A DNA stretch of 64,000 nt from the NCBI GenBank assembly GCA_902806575.1, contig CADCXD010000002.1:2604001-2668000 (forward strand), given 5' to 3'. The number at the start of each line of letters is the position of its first letter. The first letter of the stretch is position 1. The DNA is from Jackrogersella multiformis. Lineage: Eukaryota; Ascomycota; Sordariomycetes; Xylariales; Hypoxylaceae. Below the pieces are notes generated by a model. It was not told the origin of the DNA. It saw nothing but the letters and a program-made list of their open reading frames with translations, and ran no database searches. The translations under genes and the position numbers were made by a program. This document shows positions 61,280 through 64,000 of the stretch, in pieces.

Positions 61280-64000
61280 TCATCCTCGGTAGTCCGAGGG
61301 CGGATACGGCGGCATGTGGGGGTGAAGGCCGTTCCCTTGCGAAATCGGGGTCTGATGGAGTTCGTAAGACCCGTATGTCTCAGATGGGTGTAATGGTGGC
61401 TGTATACCCATGCCGCTGGTAGACGGCGCCGGCCAGCCCTGCCATAAGGAGTCAAAATCAAACTCGGGATCGCCGCTGCTGAGAGCTTCCATGCCTGGCG
61501 CCATACTCGTAGGTGCAATGCCACTGCTCAACGACACGCTCCCTTCCGGACTGGGTTGCTGGAGTGCCGGTGGCATCATAGGGCGCATAGTAGGATCCGA
61601 GAGGGTATTCGGCATATTAAGCATCTGCCGCTCTTTAACCAGCGATAGCTCGCCAAGAAATACATCTTGTCGTTCGGCCTTAACCTGGACATGATGGAAG
61701 AACGGTGACATTGGGTCATGAGGAAAGGTCTGAGAGACCGTAGATATCGTGGGTATCTTGCGCCCAGGCAAATATATTTCCTTGGCCGTGGGGTGCCTGT
61801 CTATATTTGCGTTGTGGAACGTCTCGATGATATATGAGACCCGTTTGGCCTGGGCATCCATCTGCCCGCAGTACTGTAGGATGAGCAAAGCGCTCCGGAT
61901 GGAGTTTTCTGCATCAGGATTATGGTACAACGAAGCAAATTCATTGCTCAGGATTATGAGTGCGGCTGCGAAGACAAAATATCTGTTTAGAAGAATAGGG
62001 GGTTTGTATCAGCTGTCTGTCCTCCTCAGAAGATTGCCATGTTAAGGGGTCTAACATTACAAAAGGATTACACTGGGGTAAGTATTCGGCATCTAATGCG
62101 GCTCGAGCTATAATTATCGTGCGTTGCGATGCCTCGACGCAGGTCTGAGAGAATTTCTCTAATCTTGGACTGAAATGGGGTAGTTTTTGAGTACTTCTGG
62201 ATAAGTCATCACATCCCATCTTAAGAAGGTACAAAAAGAACGGCCTTGTGAGAAGCAGCACGGAGTGGCAGTGTAGGAGGTTTATATGGATGATGGCAAC
62301 AGCTTGCGCTGCATCGGCTGATCCGTCCATAATCCGTCGGCAATGCAAGTTCTGATGTAGTTCTCGTTCCCAGTTCTCGAGACGGTCTGCAATTTCTTGT
62401 GCCACGAGTGTCGATACCTTTCTCTTGGAGTACACTTTCTTGAGCGTCGACCCGATCAAAAAGCAGCTCTTTACAGCGGCATCCAGGGCCAACGAGTTTG
62501 TTAGATGCGTATCGTCATCTGTTGCAGGCTCGTCAACCCGACTCACTGCTGGGAGTTCTAGCGCATGTTCAGAGCAGTCCTCTTCTGATATAGCTATGGG
62601 GCGGCCAAGGCATGCCGCAAGGAAACGATCGAGGACGAATAAAGTCCTCCATACGTTCCTTCGAGTGTCGCGGTCAGAGTCGCAGAATATCACCATGCTT
62701 TCCTCCCTGTGCAGCCCCAAGGCAAATGCTGATCTTACTGCCATTCCTACTTGCCAGTCAGATCCACGTAAAATATTGAGTATAAAAGGCGTTAAAGCAG
62801 GCTAGAAAACAAGGAAATAGAAAGCATTACTCACCATAGTAGACATATGACGCGTTCCTCTTTGAAACTGCCAGCATATAAACAGACATCAGGAGGAGAG
62901 CCTGGACTGACCAGAAATCTGCATCCTCGAACCCCGACACCGGGTCGTAGAGATTTTTGGCATTCCGGAAGAATAGCTCGGCGCGATTAGCAGGCTCGGA
63001 ATGTAGGTTTTGGATCACAGCAGCTGCATCGGTTCCCTGTGACGGACGGGCGATGACCAACCCAATGGCAAAAACCAGATTCATTAGGCACAGTAGTGGT
63101 TGGCTTGTGCTGAGAGGCTCCTTGTAGCAATCTTCCACCCATCGGAGGAAGACTGTTTTATTAAGCACTTCAATAAATCCCGATGTCTGTAACTTGGTAA
63201 GCCGGGCAGCACAGTTACACCGATAAGAGACATACATATGTGAAGAAGGAGTCTATTAGAATATCGGCTGTCTTTCTATCCGGAAGCACCCCTGTGGGCT
63301 TTGTGTCATGCGGGATCTGGATGGTATTTTCCAGTATGTTGTGTCGCTGAGGGTCAGTAGTAAAGTCGGATGTTCCAGAGACGCTCTCAACAATCATACG
63401 TATCAATTGCAAGTAAGAAAGACTCGCCGATTCGCCAACGTAAACTACGTTATATTAGCACATGAGGGACTCGGCCTTCAGCGAAATTCCCCTGAAACTC
63501 CAAGCCTGGGTATAAGGGATAGCCGGAGACTCCTAAGTACACACTCTCGGCCTTCATCGTCAAAATAAGATATTATATGTGAGCAAGATAGGAATCGCAT
63601 GAGGTGAGTTTCGAAAGGGGGACACGTATATAGATGATAAATTTGCAGGCAGATTTTTGAGGTCTCACTTACGTAACCTTCCCGTCGTGTCCATAAGCAT
63701 TCTGGGTAGAGACACAAGCTCAGCCTCATCCGCAGCTCCGCTGGCATTGCTGATCCGAGAGCGGGAGTCGAAGTCGCGATCATGACTACCTAGCAAGTGG
63801 CGAACCGGTCCCACAAGCTTCTTCTGGCTTGACCCAGACGGTTCTGCTTCCGCTAGGCTCATCGCGGGCCTATCAACGGGCTGATTCCACGACACTAGAG
63901 ACGGAGTGTGTGTGGTGAGAGCTTGATTAGATTCTAGAGTAGATTTCAACGTCCTTGGCGAGCTATCGACATGTCGACGTTTGGTCGGCGACCCGAGAGG
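61280..64000 (-). CDS. Fungal transcription factor with fungal_trans domain, 5' end outside the window (Zn2Cys6 type, Tbs1/Hal9-like)
   Basis: I reconstruct five exons within the window: 64000-63673 (open at the right edge), 63444-63236, 63186-62835, 62746-62074 and 61982-61280, about 754 aa so far. All junctions keep phase, for example GRLLYVGESASLSYLQLIR, DSFFTYTSGFIEVLN, YVYYGMAVRSAF and DAEYLPQYFVFAAAL; the last uses a CA|GTGTAA donor rather than a nearby GTAATG that would break the frame. FEDADFWSVQALLLMSVYML, AVSKRNASY and ALGLHREESM are the core of the fungal-specific regulatory domain. LSNEFASLYHNPDAENSIR and a Pro/Ser-rich tail close the protein. The N-terminal zinc cluster is not in the window; SPTKRRHVDSSPR at the edge fits the linker after it. 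The Tbs1/Hal9 label is a family impression. Confidence 0.85.

Noticed and set aside
1..64000. CRISPR arrays, bacterial operons or a biosynthetic cluster.
   Set aside because: No repeat-spacer array is visible, the genes have spliceosomal introns, and the enzymes present do not belong to a shared pathway.

Overview
The window looks like nuclear DNA of a filamentous ascomycete (Pezizomycotina, probably Sordariomycetes; Xylariales-like is only an impression). The grounds are short GT-AG introns of about 50-90 nt with CTAAC-like branch sites, protein families typical of this group, an intron-bearing nuclear tRNA, and many short palindromic repeats built on TACCTAGGTA. All calls come from reading the sequence and from remembered family features; no database search was run.

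Layout. 1-3954 holds no gene I can support. 3955-6564 (-) is a leucine-rich-repeat protein with a short first exon. 6565-17231 is a gene desert with palindromes and minisatellites. 17232-18351 (-) is a four-exon sulfotransferase-like gene. 18814-19821 (-) is a mitochondrial two-helix membrane protein, divergent from 20329-21677 (+), the E3-binding subunit Pdx1 of pyruvate dehydrogenase. 22570-22693 (-) is tRNA-Ser(AGA) with a 42-nt intron. 23300-24647 (-) is a GH16 glycosidase with a signal peptide and a hydrophobic C-terminus. 27366-27930 (+) is a decayed protein-kinase relic, followed by a MITE at 28153-28447. 29096-29977 (+) is a WW-domain protein. 31268-33706 (-) is the ribosome-biogenesis factor Rix1, divergent from 34490-38367 (+), Ypp1, the TTC7-like partner of PI4-kinase. 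39814-40329 (+) is a small secreted Gly/Tyr/His-rich protein split by an intron. 41611-42759 (+) is an N-terminal protein methyltransferase, convergent with 42956-44653 (-), an SMP-30/gluconolactonase-like enzyme with a 729-nt intron. 44654-53674 is a second desert. 53675-55429 (+) is a bZIP transcription factor. 55430-61279 is a third desert. 61280-64000 (-) is a Zn2Cys6-type fungal transcription factor whose N-terminus lies beyond the right edge.

The genes are mostly single-copy housekeeping or regulatory genes with no shared pathway, so there is no gene cluster. Two pairs are divergent and may share promoters (Pdx1 with the mitochondrial protein, Rix1 with Ypp1). I found no clearly new multi-gene system. 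The most interesting points are the MITE next to a kinase relic, the small secreted protein, the palindromic repeat family, and the ambiguous start of the bZIP gene.
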